A DNA stretch of 64,000 bases, from assembly GCA_051025295.1 (NCBI GenBank), contig JBMGJV010000024.1; one strand, given 5' to 3'. A program made the position numbers and the translations under genes. Positions 17,349 through 25,976 of the stretch are shown here, one piece after another. How positions within the stretch are numbered: position 1 is the stretch's first letter; every line of letters begins with the position of its first letter. Source of the DNA: KBS-83 sp051025295. GTDB taxonomy: Bacteria; Acidobacteriota; Terriglobia; Terriglobales; Acidobacteriaceae. A model generated the notes under the pieces. That model was not told where the DNA came from and searched no databases. It worked only from the letters and a program-made list of their open reading frames with translations.

Positions 17349-17696
17349 ATGGAGATAGAGGTAGGCGACAAAAAACTTCGCCGAGCCCTCGCGGACGGCG
17401 CCGATGCGAAAAGGCTGTACGGCGCGGACATGGCAAAAAAGCTACAGCTTCGCGTAAGCGCACTGAAAGCGGCGATTAGCTTAGCGGACTTTTGGCCTCC
17501 TAAATCGGGACCGGAGCGCTGTCATGAACTCATTGGAAGCGAGAGGGGAATATTCACCGTGGATCTCGTCCAGCCCTACCGTCTTCTGTTTAGGCCCGCA
17601 GACGACACAACTGTAAGTGACCGGTCAAATGAACAAGAGCGTTGGAAGAGAATCAAAGCCATACTTCTTATAGCAATCGAGGACACTCATGAGTAG
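17349..17696 (+). CDS. higB: HigB-like toxin (RelE/ParE superfamily)
   Basis: Small basic protein, 115 residues, of the plasmid-maintenance killer (HigB) type; relatives cleave ribosome-bound mRNA. It shows the family pattern: MEIEVGDKKLRRALADG, AKKLQLRVSALKAAISLADF, PPKSGPERCHELIGSERGIFTVDL (the LxG-xRxGxWsi-like block), YRLLFRPAD and a terminal strand RIKAILLIAIEDTHE. ATG 17349 has GAGAGG seven bases upstream and is preferred over TTG 17343. It overlaps the antitoxin gene by eight bases, in the toxin-first order usual for higBA. The DNA here is visibly AT-richer than the flanking chromosome, suggesting transfer. Confidence 0.85.
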   Translation: MEIEVGDKKLRRALADGADAKRLYGADMAKKLQLRVSALKAAISLADFWPPKSGPERCHELIGSERGIFTVDLVQPYRLLFRPADDTTVSDRSNEQERWKRIKAILLIAIEDTHE

Positions 17697-18804
17697 CGCA
17701 GCCCGGGACATTGTAGAGCTAAGCGCTGTGCCGCATCCTGGCGAGAACGTTTTGGAATATCTGGCATTTTTCGGATGGTCTCAAAGCGATCTAGCAAGGC
17801 GCAGCGGACTCACACCGAAGACGATCAGTGGTATTTGCAATGGGAAGAATCCGATCACGCCCCAAACTGCACTTGCATTCGAGCGAGTGCTTCAAAGGCC
17901 CGCACATTTTTGGCTCGCACTGCAAAGGCAGTACGATGAAGCCGAAGCTCGGCGGAAAGAGAATGTTAGAGAAGCAGGGTGGAATGACTGGCATAAAGCA
18001 TTCCCCGTGGCTGAAATGAAAAAGCTCCAGTTTTCTCTTCCGCCCGGAGCATCGGAGACTGAATCTCTTCTCAAGTTTTTTGGGGTGTCCTCGCCTCAAA
18101 GTTGGACCTCGGTCTGGAAAGCCTCTGCGGTAGCCTATCGACAGACTAGATCGATTGCCCTCAGGGAGGGAGCTATCGCAGCATGGGTAAGAGAGACTGA
18201 GATTGAGGCTCGGCAGTTCGATCTGTCTCCATTCGACGATAAGAAGCTTGCAGCATTGATTCCTAGCATTAGGAGTTTAAGCCGAATCCGGATAGATAAG
18301 GCTATTGACTCTATACAAACAATCTGCGCCTCAGCGGGAGTAGCAGTAGTCATAGTGCCTGCGCTAAAAAACACTGGAATCAGTGGTTGCGCAAGGTGGA
18401 CATCAGAAAACAAGGCACTCATTGGCTTGACTCTTCGTTATAAAACAGACGACCAGTTCTGGTTCACACTATTCCACGAGCTAGGTCACGTGCTCTTGCA
18501 TAGGCATCAACGCTTTGTACTGGATAACGTCGCGGAAGACCTAGAGGACGACATCGTCGATCCCGAAATGCAAAAGGTGGAAGATGAAGCCAATAGGTTT
18601 TCGGCAGATCAGTTGATCCCCCCTGCATCGCTGGGAACTTTCACTCGAAAAGGCGACTTCTCCAGTAAAGCTATACATGACTTTTCTGAAGCACAGGGCG
18701 TAGGGCCTGGCATAGTAGTCGGTCGACTTCAGCATGACGGTTTCCTTAAGGCCCATGAAGGTAATACCCTTAAGCAAAAACTGGATTGGCAGTTCAAGGA
18801 GTAA
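17689..18804 (+). CDS. higA: HTH and ImmA/IrrE-type metalloprotease antitoxin
   Basis: 371 residues combining an XRE helix-turn-helix (about 18-70; WSQSDLARRSGLTPKTISGICNG is the recognition region) with a C-terminal zinc peptidase of the ImmA/IrrE (DUF955) family, active-site FHELGHVLLH with HELGH at residues 263-267 and a following DEANRFSADQLIP block that supplies the third ligand region. HigA antitoxins with a fused protease domain are known next to HigB-like toxins. The protein is expected to neutralise the toxin and repress the operon; the protease may cleave a repressor or the antitoxin itself on a signal. It overlaps the toxin gene by eight bases and is followed after six bases by the next gene. 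Composition is AT-rich like its neighbours. Confidence 0.88.
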   Translation: MSSAARDIVELSAVPHPGENVLEYLAFFGWSQSDLARRSGLTPKTISGICNGKNPITPQTALAFERVLQRPAHFWLALQRQYDEAEARRKENVREAGWNDWHKAFPVAEMKKLQFSLPPGASETESLLKFFGVSSPQSWTSVWKASAVAYRQTRSIALREGAIAAWVRETEIEARQFDLSPFDDKKLAALIPSIRSLSRIRIDKAIDSIQTICASAGVAVVIVPALKNTGISGCARWTSENKALIGLTLRYKTDDQFWFTLFHELGHVLLHRHQRFVLDNVAEDLEDDIVDPEMQKVEDEANRFSADQLIPPASLGTFTRKGDFSSKAIHDFSEAQGVGPGIVVGRLQHDGFLKAHEGNTLKQKLDWQFKE

Positions 18805-18810
18805 CCATCA

Positions 18811-19395
18811 ATGATAGGCAAAATCTTTATAACAAGCTCAGGTTATGACCCGGAACTGGGTAAGCAGGTCGCCGATCCCTTTTTGGGCCCTAAGCCCTCG
18901 TTGGGAGCGTGTCGTCCAGACTTGCGACGCCAGCTAAATAGTAGAGATCACCTTTTTGTGGTTTCTGGAAAGGTCCCCGGCGCCAACCAGTTCATCATGT
19001 GTGGCTTCGAGGTCGAGAGCAAAATTAGCGCGCAAGAGGCTTACGAACTGTTCCCGGAGCAGCGTCTAATGCAGCACGACGACGGTCATGTAACCGGCAA
19101 CATAATCGTGGATGGGAAGGGTCAACATCACGCCCTTGATACTCACTCTACTTTCGAGAGCCGTGTTGACAATTACATCGTGGGCACCAACCCACTCATA
19201 CTCGCGAGCGCTGGGGAGATAGCCCGGGGTCGGCTTGAAACCATCGAAGTACTCCGCGACGTCCTGGGCAAGCGTGGTAGAACGCCGTTCGAAGTTGTAG
19301 GGCGGTTCGGCTCCACGTTGAACGAGGAGCAGATAGCCGAACTCAGAAAGTGGATTGCGTCAGTGAAGGGACTTGGTGATAGACGAGTTTCGTAG
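18811..19395 (+). CDS. Unrecognised protein, third gene of the island
   Basis: 194 residues, ATG six bases after the antitoxin stop and with a one-base overlap to the next gene, so it is part of the same operon. I cannot name the family with confidence. The N-terminal half resembles nucleotide-modification-associated (Nmad-like) domains: strand KIFITSSGYDPE, then DPFLGPKPSLGACRPDLRR (22-40) and RDHLFVVSGK (45-54), followed by FIMCGFEVESKISAQEAYELFPEQRL. The centre has HDDGHVTGNIIVDGKGQHHALDTH, and the C-terminus EIARGRLETIEVLRDVLGKRG then a helix EEQIAELRKWI. No signal peptide or membrane segment is seen. A cytosolic sensor or nucleic-acid binding role is a guess. Confidence 0.75.
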   Translation: MIGKIFITSSGYDPELGKQVADPFLGPKPSLGACRPDLRRQLNSRDHLFVVSGKVPGANQFIMCGFEVESKISAQEAYELFPEQRLMQHDDGHVTGNIIVDGKGQHHALDTHSTFESRVDNYIVGTNPLILASAGEIARGRLETIEVLRDVLGKRGRTPFEVVGRFGSTLNEEQIAELRKWIASVKGLGDRRVS

Positions 19396-20522
19396 TGCAG
19401 GCTGGAGATATCTATATGTTGGGGACTAATTGGCCAACAAGGCCGTGTGAAATCGTACCGGTGGGCAAACGCCGGGACGGGCGGATACGTTTCTGGTGCC
19501 TGTCTCACAAGGCGAACGCTACAGCGAAGTATGGGGTCGCGGATCAGTCATGCGCCGCTGCATCACTACAACCTGTTTCTGAAGCGGAAATACTCTGGTT
19601 GGACATCGATAAGTATCCAGGTGGGGTCGCGCTTTGGGGCGCCGCGAATCCGATCTATGACACGACCGCCGTGCCCATGGAAAGAGGTATTCACGTCCAT
19701 ACCCGTGAAAAAGCAAATGGGGAGAAGGGGATCGACCAAACGTTTCGCGCGGTGACACTAGTCGGAAGTGGAATGGGTGGAGACGGTTTCACGGTGTCGG
19801 AGTCAGAGGCCATTTACTATATGGTCGCTTCGGTGTTCGGCTTTGAACCGAGTCTCGTCACATGCGGGTACTGCGGGCGCCCTCATCTTGATAGGGACTT
19901 CTTCTCTGTTCATCCGCATAGGCGTCATCTATGCGTCTGGTGCGGGCGATATTTCCTAAATGCACATGCGGGGATCGGAAACCCAATCGCGGGAGTTCGT
20001 GCCGCTTGCAAAGTGCAAACAAGTTCACCGCGACCCGCCGGGCGAACCTTACAGCTAAGTCAATCTGATTTCCCGGGCGGGATTCAGATTTGGGGTTCAA
20101 ATCCGGCATTTGTTTGGACGGCGGAGACGTTTGAAGAAGAGGGAGTCCACGTACATGCCTTTGCCGATGGCACTCGGCCCCTCATCGACGAGACATTTTC
20201 CGAGGTGATAATCGACGGGGAGGTGCTGGAGCCCATTGCAGTTCGAATTCTGATGGCACAAATGTCCTTGCCTTCGCTTGTCGGGCGTGTTGTCCCGCTT
20301 AGGTGTAAGACGTGCGGCCCAGTGAGACTTCACCTGGGGAGTGAGGCGTTCAACCCGACGGCTTTGCATACGTGTGACTCATGTGGGCGAGCGATCGCCA
20401 GCCCGAATCGCAGACGCAAAGTGGTGTCAAATCCGCTTTTGAGCACGCTGGAAGGCCTAAGTAGGACTGCGGTACGTAGACCGCAGGCCTATAGTGCGCA
20501 TTGGACGTTAGAAACCTTATAG
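19395..20522 (+). CDS. Unrecognised duplicated zinc-ribbon protein, fourth gene of the island
   Basis: 375 residues, starting at GTG that shares one base with the preceding stop. It contains an internal tandem duplication: copy 1 has PGGVALWG (75-82), GIHVH (98-102), IDQTF (113-117), C157-x2-C160 and C180-x2-C183; copy 2 has PGGIQIWG (227-234), GVHVH (250-254), IDETF (264-268), C304-x2-C307 and C327-x2-C330. The distance between the two CxxC pairs is 23 residues in both, so each copy ends in a four-cysteine zinc ribbon. An N-terminal 70-residue segment (GDIYMLGTNW, RIRFWCLSHKANATAKYG) precedes them. No catalytic motif is recognised. The gene ends six bases before the guaA 3'-end repeats, marking the island's right edge. 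Binding of nucleic acid or protein is inferred only from the ribbons. Confidence 0.75.
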   Translation: MQAGDIYMLGTNWPTRPCEIVPVGKRRDGRIRFWCLSHKANATAKYGVADQSCAAASLQPVSEAEILWLDIDKYPGGVALWGAANPIYDTTAVPMERGIHVHTREKANGEKGIDQTFRAVTLVGSGMGGDGFTVSESEAIYYMVASVFGFEPSLVTCGYCGRPHLDRDFFSVHPHRRHLCVWCGRYFLNAHAGIGNPIAGVRAACKVQTSSPRPAGRTLQLSQSDFPGGIQIWGSNPAFVWTAETFEEEGVHVHAFADGTRPLIDETFSEVIIDGEVLEPIAVRILMAQMSLPSLVGRVVPLRCKTCGPVRLHLGSEAFNPTALHTCDSCGRAIASPNRRRKVVSNPLLSTLEGLSRTAVRRPQAYSAHWTLETL

Positions 20523-20533
20523 TCTTGTCCCAC

Positions 20534-22085
<1,552 letters not shown>

Positions 22086-22205
22086 GAGACATTGTAAAGG
22101 GGTCAGGGGTCAGGGGGCGGGGAACGTCGCCATGCGCAGATGTTTGTGAACGCCGCTCACGAAGCTTTGGTGGGGGCTGCCGGCATGCGGTCGCGCCTGC
22201 GCTGG

Positions 22206-23153
22206 CTAGCGCCTCCGAAATTCGAAGAAGGAGGCGAGGCGGGCGATCTGGAAGAAGTCAGATGCGGCGAGGTAGAGGACGCCGACGAAGGCGTACCAGG
22301 CGTCGAGGGAGTTGCCGGTCATGACCGTTTCAAAGGGCAGCGGGATGGCGGAGAAGACCATCGCGAGCACGATGAGCGCGAGCTTGACGATGCCGAGGAC
22401 GAGGTTGATCTCGACGAGCTGCATGGTGAGGCGGCGGCCCTGGCGGAGGGTGGCGGCGAGCGCGGCGGGAGCGCTGCGGTGCTCGGCGGCGACGAGGATG
22501 GTGGCGAAGGAGAGAATCCAGCTCAAGAGCGCCCAGACGACGAAGCTGGCGAGCGAGAGGCAGATGAGCCAGGCAGCGAAGCCGACGACGTTCTGCTCAG
22601 CGCCGGGGGAGAGGTTTGTGAGGGTGCCGCGGGCGGCCCAGCGGACGAGGGCGAACCAGAGGGTCCAACTGGCGGCGAGGGACAGGATGCGGAGGAGCTG
22701 GAGCAGGAACAGGGGAGCAATCCGTACTCGTGGCTGCGACGTGATGAGCCGGAGGACCGGGGCTCGTCCGAGGGCCGAGGCTGCTGCCCAACCGATCGCG
22801 AGCAGCGGCGCGACCCACAGCGCGAGCCGCAGAGCGGTGGGCGCAGCGCTCTGCCAGGCATCCTGCAGCGCGACGAGGGCTGCTCCCGCGTGGGCGAGGG
22901 ACAAGCCGCTGAGATCGAGGTGTTGCTGCTCGAGGCGGGCTTCGATCCGGAGTCCGCACCAGCCGAGCAGGAGCAGGGCGGGGATGCCGAAGAGCCAGCG
23001 CCAGGCGAGCTCGCGCGCGAGCAGGCCGGGGCGCCGCCAGAGCTCTGCCTGGATAGAGACGAGGGACTGCGTGCTGCGCACGCCCAGCGGGGAGGCTGGC
23101 GCATCGACATTGCCTGAGATCGCGGGCGGAGGCGCAGCGGATCGGTGGATCAT
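22206..23153 (-). CDS. Multi-span membrane protein of unknown function
   Basis: 315 residues with about six predicted hydrophobic helices: WLFGIPALLLLGWCGL (about 53-68), LRLALWVAPLLAIGWAAASAL, APLFLLQLLRILSLAASWTLW, VVGFAAWLICLSLASFVVWALLSWILSFATILV, LVLGIVKLALIVLAMVFSAI and AWYAFVGVLYLAAS. The N-terminal 40 residues are polar and cytosolic. No catalytic motif or known transporter signature is seen. It lies downstream of the TlpA-like gene in the same direction, 48 bases apart, so both may be one transcript. Alternative: an envelope protein of the kind annotated only as hypothetical in Acidobacteriota. Confidence 0.72.
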   Translation of the reverse strand: MIHRSAAPPPAISGNVDAPASPLGVRSTQSLVSIQAELWRRPGLLARELAWRWLFGIPALLLLGWCGLRIEARLEQQHLDLSGLSLAHAGAALVALQDAWQSAAPTALRLALWVAPLLAIGWAAASALGRAPVLRLITSQPRVRIAPLFLLQLLRILSLAASWTLWFALVRWAARGTLTNLSPGAEQNVVGFAAWLICLSLASFVVWALLSWILSFATILVAAEHRSAPAALAATLRQGRRLTMQLVEINLVLGIVKLALIVLAMVFSAIPLPFETVMTGNSLDAWYAFVGVLYLAASDFFQIARLASFFEFRRR

Positions 23154-23201
23154 CCGCCTTCAGTGTACCGACGCCCTCTCGGGTGATCAGAGAGCAGCGG
23201 T

Positions 23202-24449
23202 TCAGTGGCCGAGTACGGCGCTGAGCGTGGCGTCGAGGTGGCTGATGTCGAGCGGCAGGTGGTCTGGCAGGCCGACGGAGACGATAGTGCGGTGTCCGCC
23301 GGAGAGGTCCACGAGGACCAGGGTGGGCCAGATGGAGATCTGAAACTGATTATCGAGCAGGTCCGCGTCGTACCGCGCCTGCGGCCAGACGAGCTGCTGC
23401 TGTTCGACCGCGGCCTTCGGAGCGCCGGGTGATCTGTCACCGTCGATGCCGAGAATCTCGAGACCATGCGGGTGATACGCCGTGTAGCTCTCTTTGAGCT
23501 TTGGCAGTTCTGCCATACAGGGGGCGCACCAGGTCGCCCAGAAGTCGAGCAGGAGATAGCGGCCCTTCAACTCCGAGAGGTGGTGACGAGTTCCACTGAA
23601 ATCTTCATAGGAGAAGTCGGGAAGCTGCGCGCCGATGGCGAGGGGGATGCGATGGTCCTCCGCGGCAGAGACGGCGGCGAGCGCGAAGGTGTGTGCCTTC
23701 ACGTCGATCGAGGACACTTCCAGGCGACGCGTGCCGATGGTGAAGACTGGTGGCGCACCGTCCGCATGCAGATATTCACCACTGCCGGGCATGAGGTCGA
23801 ATGTGCCGTCTCCGTTGATGTCGACCCATTGAACGCCTTCGTGCGACGAGATGCTCTGGCTCTCCGCGTTGTACTGAAACCGCATCGAGACTGTGCGGCC
23901 GGGCAGCGTGGCGCGACCCTGAACAAAGAGCAACGCCGTGTAGCCAACGGCGAGCTGGTCAGGCCGCGCGGGACCGCGGATGCCGTCGCGCATGAGCCCG
24001 ACCTGCATAGGGGCTGTGGAGAAGAGCGCGCCGGGCAGATCGACGCGGGTGGTGACACTGCTCTTCAGGCGCGGGTCGCCCCCGGTGTCTGCGCGGAAGG
24101 TGACCCGTTCGTTCGGCTCGAAGCGGCCATCCCGGTTGCGATCGAGATACAGCACGTCCGTGGCATCGGCGTGTCGCACGATGACCGCCTTGTAGCGCAG
24201 CCTTCCACCCCTGGGGAAGGCGAGCTCACCGGCAAAGATCTTGTCCGACGGCACGGCCTCGATGCGAAGCTTCTGCGCGTCTCGGAAAGAGAGCGGGTCC
24301 AGGATCGTCGGCACGAAGGACCGAGGATCGACGTGAAGGCCGGGATCGAGGCGACCGCGAAATGCGGGCTGCGCATAGAGATACAGCGCTGGCAGAAAGC
24401 TGCAGACCAGCAGCATCATCATGGGTCGTGATGCGAAGGCTCGAGGCAT
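23202..24449 (-). CDS. Secreted TlpA/ResA-like thioredoxin-fold protein
   Basis: 415 residues from ATG 24449 (AGAGG five bases upstream; GTG 24455 also in frame). A signal peptide (MMMLLVCSFLPALYLYAQ) leads to a long N-terminal region of beta-rich, unassigned sequence with an EF-hand-like DRNRDGRFEPNE and DINGDGTFDLMPG. The C-terminal 140 residues are a redoxin domain: LPDFSYEDFSGTRHHLSELKG, LLLDFWATWCAPCMAELPKL with the WCAPC active site, and the cis-proline strand ISIWPTLVLVDLSGG. It should act as a periplasmic thiol-disulfide oxidoreductase, probably reductive. Membrane protein gene follows in the same direction. Confidence 0.85.
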   Translation of the reverse strand: MPRAFASRPMMMLLVCSFLPALYLYAQPAFRGRLDPGLHVDPRSFVPTILDPLSFRDAQKLRIEAVPSDKIFAGELAFPRGGRLRYKAVIVRHADATDVLYLDRNRDGRFEPNERVTFRADTGGDPRLKSSVTTRVDLPGALFSTAPMQVGLMRDGIRGPARPDQLAVGYTALLFVQGRATLPGRTVSMRFQYNAESQSISSHEGVQWVDINGDGTFDLMPGSGEYLHADGAPPVFTIGTRRLEVSSIDVKAHTFALAAVSAAEDHRIPLAIGAQLPDFSYEDFSGTRHHLSELKGRYLLLDFWATWCAPCMAELPKLKESYTAYHPHGLEILGIDGDRSPGAPKAAVEQQQLVWPQARYDADLLDNQFQISIWPTLVLVDLSGGHRTIVSVGLPDHLPLDISHLDATLSAVLGH

Positions 24450-24570
24450 GCGCACCTCTCTGCAGCGGATTGTAGCGGAGGCCAGTGCAGACTGGCCTGA
24501 GCGGCATGGTTCGCAGTGAGCGCCAGCCGATTGACGACTTATCAGTTATTGCCTATAACGGCGCGCATTG

Positions 24571-25386
24571 ATGAAGACACTGCGGAGTTCACTCTGGATG
24601 AGAGCGGGCGTCGTTCTCTTTGCGACTGCATCGATTGCAGCGGGTGTGCTGGATGCGATCTGGCGCGAGCTGGAGCCGGCGCATCAGCCGCTGCAGGCGT
24701 GGAGCGAGCATATTCCGGGGATGTTGGTCATCGCCGGAGTGGTTGCGGCTTGTTTGATCGGGGGAGGAGCGGCCATGCTGGCCGATCGCGGCGCGCGAGC
24801 GGGTGCGGCGGTGCTGGCGATCCTCTACGGCATCTTCGCCTTCTTTCCTGTGCCGCGCCTCTACACGGCGCCGCATTATCTTGGCCACAGCCCGGCGGTC
24901 TACGCGGGCGTGCTGGTGAGCGTGTGCCAGCCAATCCTCCTGTGTGTCGCGGCGGTGGTGGTGTGGAGGCTGCGATCGCGCGCCGGCGCACTCGTAGCGA
25001 GGGAGGGGGTGCTGGCGCGCATCCTCTTCGGAGCGTGCTCGATCGTGTTCGGGCTGGGGCATCTGAACGGGGTGCAGGCGGTGACGCCGATGATCCCGCA
25101 CTGGATGCCGGGCCCGGCGAGCTTCTGGGTGGTCCTGACCGGTGTGGCATTTGTGCTCGCCGGGGTTGCGATTGCTTTTGATGTGCTGGCGGCGTTGGCG
25201 GCGCAACTGCTCGGATGGATGCTGCTGATGTTCAGCGTGCTGGTGCTGACGCCGGGAGTCGTGTCAGCGCCGCATGCACATGTGGCCTGGGGCGGCGACG
25301 CTTACAATCTGACGGCCGTGGGCGCCTGCTGGATCATCGCGGGCTGGCTGGCCGGGCCAGCCGCACGAGAGGCGCGTAAGCTTTAG
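24571..25386 (+). CDS. Multi-span membrane protein of unknown function
   Basis: 271 residues from ATG 24571 (TTG 24568 is an alternative). About seven or eight hydrophobic stretches cover nearly the whole length, beginning WMRAGVVLFATASIAAGVLDAIW and ending ALLGWMLLMFSVLVLTPGVVSA and VGACWIIAGWLAG. Histidines placed at helix ends (PHYLGHS, LGHLNGV, HAHVAWGGD) recall DoxX- or heme-copper-adjacent families, but nothing decisive is present. It is divergent from the TlpA-like gene and 29 bases before the SnoaL-like gene, so a two-gene transcript is possible. Confidence 0.7.
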   Translation: MKTLRSSLWMRAGVVLFATASIAAGVLDAIWRELEPAHQPLQAWSEHIPGMLVIAGVVAACLIGGGAAMLADRGARAGAAVLAILYGIFAFFPVPRLYTAPHYLGHSPAVYAGVLVSVCQPILLCVAAVVVWRLRSRAGALVAREGVLARILFGACSIVFGLGHLNGVQAVTPMIPHWMPGPASFWVVLTGVAFVLAGVAIAFDVLAALAAQLLGWMLLMFSVLVLTPGVVSAPHAHVAWGGDAYNLTAVGACWIIAGWLAGPAAREARKL

Positions 25387-25415
25387 GCCATATCAAGTAA
25401 CTCTTTGGAGAGCGC

Positions 25416-25934
25416 ATGATGCAAGCAAGGGCAGTGTTCGCCGCTGCTGTGATGATGTTTTTCTGCGTAGCAGGCGTGCAGGGCCAGACGGAGCCCGGGA
25501 AGGACATAGCAGCAAACCGCGAGGTGGTGCGGCGTGCGTTTCAGGCATTCGAGGCCGGAGACGTCAACACGATCAATGCGATCTTCGCAAGCGACGGACC
25601 GATGCATGGTCGCCGCGAGACCTTGCAGGGTGGGCCGTTTTCGATGCTGAAGGACGCGTGTGGCATGTGCGCGGCGCTCAGTGGGAGAACCATACGGATC
25701 GAAGAGATGATCGCTGAAGGAGACAGGGTGGCGGTCCGGTCGCGGTGGAGCGGGCTTTACACGGGGACGATCCACGGCGTGCCGGTGAAGGAGCAGAAAG
25801 TAACCGTGGTTTACACGAACTTCTATCGATTGAGCGGCGGAAGGATCGTCGAGAACTGGTATCTGGCGGACAACATGACGCTCGCCGAGCAGCTCGGGTT
25901 TTCGATGACAGCGGGAGCGAACGCGAGCCGGTGA
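25416..25934 (+). CDS. Secreted SnoaL-like/NTF2-fold protein
   Basis: 172 residues starting at ATG 25416 with GGAGA six bases upstream. A signal peptide (AVFAAAVMMFFCVAGVQG) precedes a SnoaL-like cone fold: NREVVRRAFQAFEAGDVNTINAIFASDGPMHGR, then VAVRSRWSGLYTGTIHGVPVKEQKVTVVYTNFYRLSGGRIVENWYLADN, the hallmark strands of ester-cyclase-like NTF2 proteins. Such proteins hydrolyse, isomerise or merely bind small ligands; no catalytic residue can be fixed here. Ends inside a hairpin shared with the convergent leuS. Confidence 0.78.
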   Translation: MMQARAVFAAAVMMFFCVAGVQGQTEPGKDIAANREVVRRAFQAFEAGDVNTINAIFASDGPMHGRRETLQGGPFSMLKDACGMCAALSGRTIRIEEMIAEGDRVAVRSRWSGLYTGTIHGVPVKEQKVTVVYTNFYRLSGGRIVENWYLADNMTLAEQLGFSMTAGANASR

Positions 25935-25960
25935 CTGCGAGACTGTGCGCTCGCAGTCAC
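25931..25960. terminator. Bidirectional terminator between convergent genes
   Basis: GTGACTGCGAG (25931-25941) pairs with CTCGCAGTCAC (25950-25960) over eleven bases. It sits exactly between the convergent SnoaL-like gene, whose stop codon it contains, and leuS. No strong T-run follows on either strand. Confidence 0.5.
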
Positions 25961-25976
25961 TCCAGAGGAGCAGGTC

